Notes under the pieces: model-generated
Told to the model about the DNA's origin: nothing
Seen by the model: the letters and a program-made list of their open reading frames with translations, nothing else
The model's database searches: none
Origin: Pseudogracilibacillus sp.
GTDB taxonomy: Bacteria > Bacillota > Bacilli > Bacillales > Amphibacillaceae
Assembly: GCA_026169815.1 (NCBI GenBank)
Contig: JAPFDT010000012.1
Span: 124,001-188,000 of the forward strand
DNA length: 64,000 bases
Direction of reading: 5' to 3'
Shown here: in pieces, positions 54,684-63,381 of the stretch
How positions within the stretch are numbered: position 1 is the first letter of the stretch
Layout of the letters: the number at the start of each line of letters is the position of its first letter
Position numbers and translations under genes: made by a program

Positions 54684-55568
54684 CTATTCTATATTTTGAA
54701 TTTGTTCTTTAATTTTATCGATTTCGCTTTTTACTAAAACGACATGTTCGCTAATTTTGATATCAACTGATTTGGAACCTATCGTATTTATTTCACGATG
54801 CATTTCCTGTGTAATAAAATCTAATTTACGTCCAGTTGGCTCACCTTCACGTTGTATCGTTTCAGTAAAGTGTGCTAGATGACTATGTAATCTCGTTATT
54901 TCTTCTGCGATATCGCCCTTTTCAGCTAATAAAGCAATTTCTTGTAACAAATGACTTTGATCTACCGAAAGTTTGTTTCCGATATGTTCTTCTATTCGTG
55001 TTTGAATTCGCTCACGATAGTGATAATAAATTACTTTTTGTTGTTCTTCTATTAATGATACCATATTTTTTATCTCTATGATTCGTTCATTAATATCTTT
55101 TTGTAAAAATGATCCTTCTCGTTGTCTATTTGCTTCAACTCGTTCGGCAGCAATTTTAACGCTTGCTAATAATTTATCTTGTAAAGTATTCATTTTCTTG
55201 TCTGTTTCAACTACTGTTATGAATTCTTCTTTATTAGTAATGTTCGCTAAGCTAACTTCATCCTGTATGTTGTAACGGTTTTTCATTTCATTTAGTCTTG
55301 CTATGTAATGATCTAGTAGCTCCCAATTTACAGTTAATGATTTATTCGTTAATGAATCTCCTGTTACTGTAACATATACTTCAATTCTACCTCGAGAAAA
55401 ATAGGTTTGAACCATTTTTTTAATATCGACTTCAAATTCATGAAACGAACGGGGCATTTTAGTAACAAAATCTAAATAACGACTGTTCACACTTCTAATT
55501 TCAACTGTTATCGTTGATTCTTCTATGTGAAATGTATCTGAGCCATACCCAGTCATACTCATAACCAT
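54684..55568 (-). CDS. yicC: YicC-family endoribonuclease (YloC)
   Basis: YicC/DUF1732 protein (294 aa), a metal-dependent endoribonuclease family. MVMSMTGYGSDTF at the start, SVNSRYLDF, and DFITQEMHREINTIGSKS at the end are hallmarks. The open frame runs to 55622, but the ATG at 55568, six bases after GGAGTG, gives the normal N-terminus. It is the first gene of the yicC-remA-gmk-rpoZ-coaBC-priA-fmt-rsmB run. Confidence 0.93.
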   Translation of the reverse strand: MVMSMTGYGSDTFHIEESTITVEIRSVNSRYLDFVTKMPRSFHEFEVDIKKMVQTYFSRGRIEVYVTVTGDSLTNKSLTVNWELLDHYIARLNEMKNRYNIQDEVSLANITNKEEFITVVETDKKMNTLQDKLLASVKIAAERVEANRQREGSFLQKDINERIIEIKNMVSLIEEQQKVIYYHYRERIQTRIEEHIGNKLSVDQSHLLQEIALLAEKGDIAEEITRLHSHLAHFTETIQREGEPTGRKLDFITQEMHREINTIGSKSVDIKISEHVVLVKSEIDKIKEQIQNIE

Positions 55569-55743
55569 CATAATCACTCCGATAATCGTATTATACATAT
55601 TTGTACAGAAATACTCTATCAAAATGTCATGTAAATAGGAATAAAGATAGTAAGTGCTTAATTTTTGATAAAAGATGAGAAATGTTTAGTTCCTAAAGGG
55701 TAATAATTTTTATGTAGGATTTAATATAGAAGCTGATTATGAC

Positions 55744-56348
55744 GTAGAAGACAGAAACTGCGATGTAAAAACATTAGGTTATCCACTGAGCTGAAAAAGG
55801 TATTATTTATATTATATAGTAAGAGAATAACTTTCGCAGTCCGAATATATTCCGCTTTCCGCGAGCGAGCAGCGAGCCTCCTCGGGCTTTGCCCTGCGGG
55901 GTCTCACATAAGCTCTTTTCTCTCGCAGGAGTCTCCATATATTCGGACTGCTTTGTGTTAGTTTTTTTAGTTTTAGTTACTAAAACTACTTTTTCAGTGA
56001 CTCTATTTCATTACTTCGAGATTTAATTTAAGAATATTATATAAACCTTATAAATTCTTAAAGTATTAAAAGAAATTAATTTTATATATCCATTTTCAAT
56101 ATTGGCAGTTTGTAGCGGAGGATTGTTGACTCCTGTGGAAACTGAACGAGTCTGAAAGCCCCGCAGGAAGCGAACTTTGCTTCCGAGGCAAACTGAATTC
56201 GCGACGTCCTGTCGCAACGTTTGCATTTGAACGTCCTGTACTTCGAGATTGAAGCCGTTCCCACGGAAAGCAACAATCCGCAGCGGAAAAATGCCTAACG
56301 CTAAACTAAATTATTAAGAATGGAAATTACGTCGCTGTTTACGTTTAC
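55744..56348. repeat. Family I composite palindromic element, copy 4 (modules A and B)
   Basis: 605 bp between yicC and the Ca-ATPase gene. Terminal repeats: ACAGAAACTGCGATGTAA left, TTACGTCGCTGTTTACG right (inverse). Module A 55836-55951 has the 15-bp stem; module B 56104-56295 has a nested insert with GCGAC-GTCCT-GTCGC. It is closely related to copy 5 in layout. Short frames here (such as at 56082-56276) are repeat translations. Confidence 0.78.
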
Positions 56349-56362
56349 TATATTAGCTCATT

Positions 56363-59014
56363 TTATTTTTTACTAAACAAACCAAATATAACACTCGGAA
56401 TCGCGCTTAGTATGATAATAAATAGCCAGTCAATGCCTAATAATGGTGTGGTATGAAATATTGGTTGTAGTGATTCAATATAAATCGCCAGTAATAACAT
56501 AACTACTGAAGAAAGTACGGCACCTAACAAATATAAGTTACTAAAAGGATTCCTTGAAAAAATTCCTTTATCACTACGACAATCAAAAACATGAATTAAT
56601 TGAGCTATCACTAATGTCGCAAAAGCTACTGTTCTTGCATATTGTAAATTATCCGCTTCATGGTCGTAAGCCAAAATGAAAGCAAATAAAGATACAATTC
56701 CAATTAACATGCCTCGTGTAATAATTTTTGTACCCAATCCTCGAGCAAATATCCCTTCATTCTGTTTCCGCGGCTGTTGTTTTAGAACATTTTTTTCTGG
56801 AGGATCTAAACCTAACGCCATTGCAGGTAATCCATCTGTTACTAAATTCACCCAAAGTATTTGTACAGGTACTAATGGCAGTGGTAAAGCTAACATCATC
56901 GCAACTAACATCATAAAAATTTCTCCTACATTAGATGCGAGTAAATATCGAATAAATTTCCTTATATTTTCATAAATATTACGCCCTTCACGAATCGCTT
57001 CTTTAATTGTATTAAAATTATCGTCTAACAAAATTAAAGATGAAGCTTCCTTCGTGACATCTGTTCCACTTATTCCCATACTAATTCCAATGTTACTCGC
57101 TTTAATCGCCGGTGCATCATTTACACCGTCACCTGTCATTGCAACAATATGTCCGACTTGTTGATAAGCTTGCACAATTTTCAATTTGTGTTCAGGTGTT
57201 ACGCGTGCAAATATGGCTACTTTGTCAACTTTTTCACTTAATTCTTGCACTGTCATATCATTTAATTGTCTACCTTCAATTACTACACTATCCTCTTCCA
57301 TAATGCCAATTTCATCAGCAATCGCTAAAGCTGTTGTTTGATGATCCCCTGTAATCATCACAGTTTTTACACCAGCTTCTTTACATTGAGCAATCGCTTT
57401 TTTCACTTCTTTTCGTGGTGGATCTTTTAATCCATATAAGCCGACAAATGTAAGGTCTTGTTCCATATTAATTTCTGTTAAAACGTCATTTTTTGAGATT
57501 GGTTTAATAGCAATGGCAATCATTCGTAATGCTTGTTTCGCCATCTTGTCCATCTGTTTATTTATATGAGACGTATCTTTTAGTAACGCTCGACTCGTAT
57601 CTGTTATTTCATACGTACATCTTGGTATGACCACTTCTGGAGCCCCTTTTGTAATTAGAAATCGTCGTTTATTTTCATCTTCTATAATTACTGTCATTCG
57701 TTTTCGGACGCTATCAAAAGGGAACTGTTTAATAATTTTATATTGATCTTTTATATGATGAGGAATTCCGAGTTTTCGGGCTACTACTAACAAAGCACCA
57801 TCTGTCGGATCACCATCTACAATATAGCGACCCTTTTTCAAGTATAAAGTTGCTTCATTACAAAGTGCTCCGTACAATCCAATTGCCTCTAAATTTGAAT
57901 GAGCGTTCTCTATCTTTTTATTATTGTAATAGAAGTCACCTGTCGCTTTGTCCCCTTCTCCCGTTACTGTAATGTGTTGCTTATTGATATATAATTGTTG
58001 GACAGTCATTTTATTTTCAGTAATCGTTCCTGTTTTATCTGTACAAATAACCGTGGCACAACCTAATGTTTCAACAGCTGATAATTTTCGCACAATCGCT
58101 TTACGACGAATCATCCGTTGTACACCTAAAGATAGCGCAACTGTAACAATGGCTGGAAGACCTTCTGGAATAACCGCAACGGCTAAAGAAACCCCAGCGA
58201 GTACCATATCATACAAAGGTTGTCCATGATAAATTCCAATACCGACAGTTAAAACAGTAAGTAAAAACACAACAAAAATTAAAATTTTCCCAAGTTCTGT
58301 TAATTTTAACTCAAGTGGAGTTACTTGGTGTTTTGTTTCTTTCATTAATGACGCAATTTCACCGATTGCTGTATTCATTCCTGTATGAATTACTATTCCC
58401 GTCGCATTTCCTTTTGTTATAAGTGTACCTTTAAAGCCAATATTAATCTGGTCTTGTAATGTTATATTACTTTCATGAATTGCTTCTGACTTTTTACTAA
58501 CTGGTACTGATTCACCTGTTAGAGCAGATTCTTCTACTTCTAACGCGTTTGCTTCGATAATGCGAATATCTGCAGGAATTCTGTCTCCTGTTTTAACTTT
58601 TACGATATCTCCGACTACTGTTTCCTCAGACGGAATTGTTTCCCATTCTCTTTCTCTTAATACCCTAACTTTTGGGGCAGATAGTTCTTGTAATTTTTCT
58701 AACGATTTTTCTGCTTTATGTTCTTGAAAAAAGCCGATACAACCGTTGATTAATACGATAGCCATAATCGCAATCGCATCAATGTATTCTCCTAAAATAC
58801 CGGCAATTAAGGTTGCCCCTAATAACACAAGCACCATAAAATCTTGAAATTGCTTAATAAATAAAAACAATTTTGATGGTTGCTCATTTGTCGTTAATAC
58901 ATTTTGACCAAATTGTTTTCTACGCTTCGTCACTTGTTGATGAGTTAATCCTTTGCTCGATAATACATGTAATTTTTGTTCGATAGCTGTTTTATCTAAT
59001 TGATACCATTTCAC
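56363..59014 (-). CDS. yloB: P-type calcium-transporting ATPase (YloB-like)
   Basis: P2A-type cation pump (883 aa), the spore-associated Ca-ATPase family of B. subtilis. N-terminal cation ATPase domain; LTGES (near 180) actuator; IPEGLPAIVT in helix 4 (near 285, a Ca-site motif); phosphorylation CTDKTGTIT (near 325); KGAPE; MTGDGVNDAPA hinge (near 615); six C-terminal helices. It begins just after the rqcH promoter, from which it diverges. Confidence 0.93.
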   Translation of the reverse strand: MKWYQLDKTAIEQKLHVLSSKGLTHQQVTKRRKQFGQNVLTTNEQPSKLFLFIKQFQDFMVLVLLGATLIAGILGEYIDAIAIMAIVLINGCIGFFQEHKAEKSLEKLQELSAPKVRVLREREWETIPSEETVVGDIVKVKTGDRIPADIRIIEANALEVEESALTGESVPVSKKSEAIHESNITLQDQINIGFKGTLITKGNATGIVIHTGMNTAIGEIASLMKETKHQVTPLELKLTELGKILIFVVFLLTVLTVGIGIYHGQPLYDMVLAGVSLAVAVIPEGLPAIVTVALSLGVQRMIRRKAIVRKLSAVETLGCATVICTDKTGTITENKMTVQQLYINKQHITVTGEGDKATGDFYYNNKKIENAHSNLEAIGLYGALCNEATLYLKKGRYIVDGDPTDGALLVVARKLGIPHHIKDQYKIIKQFPFDSVRKRMTVIIEDENKRRFLITKGAPEVVIPRCTYEITDTSRALLKDTSHINKQMDKMAKQALRMIAIAIKPISKNDVLTEINMEQDLTFVGLYGLKDPPRKEVKKAIAQCKEAGVKTVMITGDHQTTALAIADEIGIMEEDSVVIEGRQLNDMTVQELSEKVDKVAIFARVTPEHKLKIVQAYQQVGHIVAMTGDGVNDAPAIKASNIGISMGISGTDVTKEASSLILLDDNFNTIKEAIREGRNIYENIRKFIRYLLASNVGEIFMMLVAMMLALPLPLVPVQILWVNLVTDGLPAMALGLDPPEKNVLKQQPRKQNEGIFARGLGTKIITRGMLIGIVSLFAFILAYDHEADNLQYARTVAFATLVIAQLIHVFDCRSDKGIFSRNPFSNLYLLGAVLSSVVMLLLAIYIESLQPIFHTTPLLGIDWLFIIILSAIPSVIFGLFSKK

Positions 59015-59117
59015 GCTTCATTCCCACCTCTTTCTGTTCATTCTGCTTATCACTTGTACAATATATATGCAGACTTGTCCGAAAAAATGCTATAATACAA
59101 ACTGAGGTGATTGTATT

Positions 59118-60818
59118 ATGCCATTTGACGGAATCGTAACAAGGGCAGTAACAAATGAATTACAACATGATATTGTAGGAGGTAGAATTAACAAAATTTA
59201 CCAACCGACAAAAACAGAAGTCGTATTAACCGTACGAAATAATCGCAAAAATTATAGTTTACTTCTTTCTATTCACCCTTCTTATGCTAGGTTTCATTTA
59301 ACTAAGGATACATATCGTAATCCAGATGAACCCCCAATGTTTTGCATGTTATTAAGAAAGCATTTAAGTGGAGCTATTATTGAAGATATTACCCAAACAG
59401 ATTTAGAACGAGTAGTTACAATAGATTTTCGTGGAGTAGATGAAATTGGTGTACATGTTAATAAAACTTTAGTAATAGAAATAATGGGTAGGCATAGTAA
59501 CGTTATTTTATTAAATGAAGATAAAAGCACGATTATTAACTGCTTAAAACATGTCCCACCATTTCAAAACCGGTATCGCTCCCTTGTTCCAGGTGCTCCA
59601 TATATTGAACCACCACCTCAAGATAAATTAAGTTTACTAACCGATGATAGTGAATCTTTTATAAAAAAACTTGATTTTAACCAAGGTAAAATGGATCGAC
59701 AAATCGTCCAAGCTGCTTCTGGAGTATCACCTTTTATTGCTAAGGAAATTGTCCATAGAGCAGGTTTAGGTTCAGCAAAAGTGTATGAAAAAGAGTTAAA
59801 ACAATTTCAATCGGAAGTGAAACAATATGATTTTCAACCGACAATTTACCGTGAAGAAAAAGAGGATTTTCATGTTATTCCTATTTCTTATTTAACAAAC
59901 GGAGAGGCTTATTCTAGTACAAATGAGATGTTAGATGGCTTCTATTCTAATAAAGCCGAACGCGATCGTGTGAAACAACAAGCGAAAGATTTAGATCGTA
60001 TTGTAAAAAATGAACTATCAAAAAATGAACGCAAAATAAATATTCATGAAAAAACATTATCAAAGTCAAAACAAGCTGCAAAGTATCAAAAGCTCGGTGA
60101 ATTACTAACAGCTAATCTTCATGCTGTTAAACGAGGCGATGAGTCGATAACTGTTGTCGATTACTACGACCCTGAACAAAGTGAAATTACTATTACATTA
60201 CAATCAGATAAAACACCTAGCGAAAATGCTCAACGATATTTTACTAGGTACCGTAAATTAGAAGCCTCACAAGCAAATGCAAAAAGAGAATTAAGAAAAG
60301 CAAAGTTAGAGCTTAATTATTTAGAACAAATTGCACAACAAATTGAAACAGGACGCGATGAAGATATAGAAGATATTCGTGAAGAGTTACAAGAGCAAGG
60401 ATATATTCGAAAACAAACTAAAAAACGACGTAAACGTAAAAAGCCAACACCAGAACAATTTACTGCTTCAGATGGCACCATCATTTATGTCGGACATAAT
60501 AACAAACAAAATGATTATGTTACCCATCGCATGGCACATCGTAACGATATTTGGTTACATGCATTAGATATTCCTGGCTCTCACGTTGTTATAAAATCAA
60601 ATAATCCTAGTGAAGAAACAATTTACGAAGCGGCCCAACTTGCAGCATATTTCAGTAAAGCTGGTCAATCTGCTTCTGTCCCAGTAGATTATACTGAAGT
60701 TCGTCACGTTAAAAAACCGTCAGGAGCTAAACCAGGATTCGTTATTTATACAGACCAGAAAAACTTATCCATTACACCTGATCCAGCGCTCATTCAGCAG
60801 TTAAGAAAAAACAAATAA
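59118..60818 (+). CDS. rqcH: RqcH / FbpA (NFACT family), ribosome quality control
   Basis: Binds stalled 50S-peptidyl-tRNA complexes and recruits tRNA-Ala for C-terminal alanine tailing; older name fibronectin-binding protein FbpA/YloA. At 566 aa: NFACT-N (about 1-175, MGRHSNVILL near 125), helix-hairpin-helix and coiled coil (about 280-420), NFACT-R (about 445-550, RNDIWLHALDIPGSHVVI). B. subtilis has an Asp-Arg pair at 97-98 needed for tailing; here it is Glu97-Arg98. It is divergent from the Ca-ATPase gene. Confidence 0.96.
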   Translation: MPFDGIVTRAVTNELQHDIVGGRINKIYQPTKTEVVLTVRNNRKNYSLLLSIHPSYARFHLTKDTYRNPDEPPMFCMLLRKHLSGAIIEDITQTDLERVVTIDFRGVDEIGVHVNKTLVIEIMGRHSNVILLNEDKSTIINCLKHVPPFQNRYRSLVPGAPYIEPPPQDKLSLLTDDSESFIKKLDFNQGKMDRQIVQAASGVSPFIAKEIVHRAGLGSAKVYEKELKQFQSEVKQYDFQPTIYREEKEDFHVIPISYLTNGEAYSSTNEMLDGFYSNKAERDRVKQQAKDLDRIVKNELSKNERKINIHEKTLSKSKQAAKYQKLGELLTANLHAVKRGDESITVVDYYDPEQSEITITLQSDKTPSENAQRYFTRYRKLEASQANAKRELRKAKLELNYLEQIAQQIETGRDEDIEDIREELQEQGYIRKQTKKRRKRKKPTPEQFTASDGTIIYVGHNNKQNDYVTHRMAHRNDIWLHALDIPGSHVVIKSNNPSEETIYEAAQLAAYFSKAGQSASVPVDYTEVRHVKKPSGAKPGFVIYTDQKNLSITPDPALIQQLRKNK

Positions 60819-60862
60819 AAACAGGGTGATTATAGCAGTTAATCTATAATCACCCTGTTTTA
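60817..60862. terminator. Bidirectional terminator between rqcH and the LysR gene
   Basis: Perfect 15-bp arms ACAGGGTGATTATAG (60821-60835) and its complement (60844-60858), eight-base loop, flanked by A4 and T4. It serves both convergent genes. Confidence 0.9.
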
Positions 60863-60877
60863 TTCTCTCTTTACAAG

Positions 60878-61741
60878 TCACTCATCAAATTCCTCACTTA
60901 AAAGCAATTCAATAAAACTATTAACTTGAGGTAAATTTCTTACACCAGGTTGGTAACTTAACCATGTCTCTCTCGTAATAGCTTCACCTTCCACTTGTAA
61001 TGGAACATGCGGATATTTTTCCATCAAAGTATGTGAAACACTTTTTGGTAAAATAGCCATTCCTAAACCTTGTTTCATGAATTGTTTACACGTTTCAATT
61101 TGGTCTACACTAATTTTTTGCATCGCTTTAATTTCTTTTTGATGATAAAATAACCAATGATTAATTAAATCTTGTAAACTATCATCACTTTTAAATGAAA
61201 TTAGCGGACGATCTTTAACAGTTCGAGACTCAAATGGTTCTGTGTCAAAAATATACAACGGATCTTTAAATAGCAATATAGATGTGTTGTCTTTCGATTT
61301 TTCACCACGAACAATTGTCACGTGGTAATCACTGTATTCTTGTTTAATAGCTTCGCTCATGCCAGTTACTAAATCGATTGATACATTCGGATACATGTTC
61401 ATGAATTTAGCTAATATGCTTGGTAAATATCGCTGACTAATTACAGATGAGCAGGCAATAGATAATGTTCCTCTAACTTCTGTACTCGTTGCAGCTAATG
61501 TATTTTTAATTGTAGATTCTCGCTCGATAACTTCTTTTGCATGGTCTAAAATTTTCTCTCCACTTGGTGTTAATTTTAGTCGTTTCGATGTTCGAATAAA
61601 AATTTGTTCACCGAAGTATTCTTCAATAAATTTCAAGCGTTGTGATACGGCAGGCTGTGAAATTAATACTGCCTTCGCAGTCCCTCGCACTGTGCCAATT
61701 TTTTCTAATTGTAATAATAATTCATAATCATCTATTTTCAT
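60878..61741 (-). CDS. LysR-family transcriptional regulator
   Basis: A 287-aa LTTR. The N-terminal winged HTH includes VRGTAKAVLISQPAVSQRLKFIEEYFG (about 18-44) and FIRTSKRLKLTPSGE; the effector domain begins near residue 90 (GTLSIACSSVISQRYLPSIL). The inducer is unknown. It has no divergent target gene within the window: the upstream side is a repeat, so no regulated partner can be named. It is not part of the conserved order on either side. Confidence 0.85.
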   Translation of the reverse strand: MKIDDYELLLQLEKIGTVRGTAKAVLISQPAVSQRLKFIEEYFGEQIFIRTSKRLKLTPSGEKILDHAKEVIERESTIKNTLAATSTEVRGTLSIACSSVISQRYLPSILAKFMNMYPNVSIDLVTGMSEAIKQEYSDYHVTIVRGEKSKDNTSILLFKDPLYIFDTEPFESRTVKDRPLISFKSDDSLQDLINHWLFYHQKEIKAMQKISVDQIETCKQFMKQGLGMAILPKSVSHTLMEKYPHVPLQVEGEAITRETWLSYQPGVRNLPQVNSFIELLLSEEFDE

Positions 61742-61889
61742 TATTTAAAACCCTCTGCTTATAAGTTATATGAATCACTTGTTATTATATATCATTATTT
61801 AACTTATTTCATTACATTAGCAGAACTTTTTAATTAATTTTCACACTAGAGTAAGTAGCTTAATTATACAATAAAAATTCAGGATTTTA

Positions 61890-62490
61890 GTAGACAGAAA
61901 CAGCGACGTAAAAATGTTACGTTATCCACTGAGCTGAAAAAGGTATTATTTATATTATATAGTTAGATAATAACTATCGCTGTCCGAATATATTCCGCTT
62001 TCCGCGAGCGAGCAGTGAGCCGCTTCAGGCTTTGCCTTGCAGGGTCTCACGTCAGCTCTTCTCTCTCGCAGGAGTCTCCATATATTCGGACTGCTTTGCA
62101 TTTGCTATTTGTAGTTTTATTTCATAATGACACTTTTTCAGTGACTGTATTTCATTACGTCGAGATTTAATTTAAGAATATTTTAAAAGCCTTATAACTT
62201 CTTAAAGTGTTAAAAGAAGTTTATTTGATATATCCACTTTAAATATTGGCAGTTTGGAGCGGAGGATTGTTGACTCCTGTGGAAACAGAACGAGTCTGAA
62301 AGCCCCGCAACGAACGGTTTCTGTGAGTGAGGCAAACTAAAACCGCGACGTCCTGTCGCAACGTTTGCATTTGTACGTCCTGTACTTCGAGATTGAAGCC
62401 GTTCCCACGGAAAGCAATAATCCGAAGCGGAAAAATGCCTAACACTAAACTTAATTATCAAATATAGAAAATACGTCGCTGTTTACATTT
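61890..62490. repeat. Family I composite palindromic element, copy 5 (modules A and B)
   Basis: About 600 bp between the LysR gene and radC, with the clearest ends: ACAGAAACAGCGACGTAA (61894-61911) and TACGTCGCTGTTTAC (62472-62486) share a 13-bp perfect inverted repeat, AAACAGCGACGTA. Module A 61979-62094 and module B 62248-62439. Module B's nested insert has GCGAC-GTCCT-GTCGC and GTAC-GTCCT-GTAC microhairpins. It marks the right-hand junction of the relocated rplS-rqcH block. Confidence 0.8.
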
Positions 62491-62535
62491 ATAATAAACT
62501 TACTTATACACTTTCTCCATATAATATTATATCTA

Positions 62536-63228
62536 TTACAAATAGCCTTTTTCTTTTAGTGAAATAAATGAATTGTCGCCTATGACTAGATGATCGAGGA
62601 GTTCGATTCCCATGATTTTACCCGCTTCAACTAATCGTCTTGTCACATGGATATCTTCTTGTGATGGGGACGGGTCTCCTGATGGATGGTTGTGGGCACA
62701 AATGATTGAGGCGGATGAACGTTTTACTGCTTCTCGAAATATTTCACGGGGATGAACGATACTTGCATTGAGTGAACCTACAAATATCGTTTGTCGATGC
62801 ATAATTTGATTCTTAGTGTTCAAAAACAAAACGACTAGGTGTTCTTGTTTTAGGTCACGCATTTCTTCCATGATATAATCTGCCCCATCTTCTGGTGACC
62901 TTACTGTGTAACGTTCTTCTGGTTTATATTGCTGGATTCTCCTACCTAATTCAATCGCCGCTAACATTGTCACTCCTTTTGCTGTGCCAATTCCTTTAAT
63001 AGCGGTTAATTCTTCTATCGTTGCATCACCTAATAATTTTAAACCTTCAAAATGCATTAATAATCGATTTGCTAATTCCATTACAGATTCTTTTCTTGTC
63101 CCACTTCCTATTAAAATAGCTAAAATCTCTTGATTAGATAAATGATTTTCGCCGTAAGTAATTAATCTTTCGCGTGGGCGTTCAGAACGTGGGACATCTT
63201 TCATTTTTATCGTAACATTCGTATCCAT
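62536..63228 (-). CDS. radC: RadC/DUF2466 JAB1/MPN-domain protein
   Basis: A 230-aa protein with N-terminal helix-hairpin-helix (LTAIKGIGTAKGVTMLAAIELGRRI, about 68-92) and a C-terminal MPN(+) metalloprotease-like domain with HNHPSGDPSPSQED (near 178-191). The true role is unclear; the early DNA-repair assignment was withdrawn for E. coli. In B. subtilis it lies between maf and mreB; neither is present beside it here. Confidence 0.94.
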   Translation of the reverse strand: MDTNVTIKMKDVPRSERPRERLITYGENHLSNQEILAILIGSGTRKESVMELANRLLMHFEGLKLLGDATIEELTAIKGIGTAKGVTMLAAIELGRRIQQYKPEERYTVRSPEDGADYIMEEMRDLKQEHLVVLFLNTKNQIMHRQTIFVGSLNASIVHPREIFREAVKRSSASIICAHNHPSGDPSPSQEDIHVTRRLVEAGKIMGIELLDHLVIGDNSFISLKEKGYL

Positions 63229-63321
63229 TTTTATCCTCCCTGTATGATTTTCTATATCATAGACGATAATGAAAAAAGATGCGAATGACGAATTTTCATT
63301 TTTGAGGTACTTTATAACAGC

Positions 63322-63356
63322 AAAAAGTATTTTCTCTCTAGGGAAAATACTTTTTT
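63322..63356 (-). terminator. Intrinsic terminator after the spoIIB-like gene
   Basis: Perfect arms AAAAAGTATTTTC (63322-63334) and GAAAATACTTTTT (63343-63355) around an eight-base loop, with flanking A and T tracts. It separates the spoIIB-like gene from radC. Confidence 0.88.
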
Positions 63357-63381
63357 CATAGACTATTGTTAGACTAATTTT

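Noticed and set aside
56082-62461. Open frames at 56082-56276, 56023-56226, 62210-62461 and 62239-62445
   Set aside because: They are translations of module B. Frames and ends differ between copies and no start signal is present.
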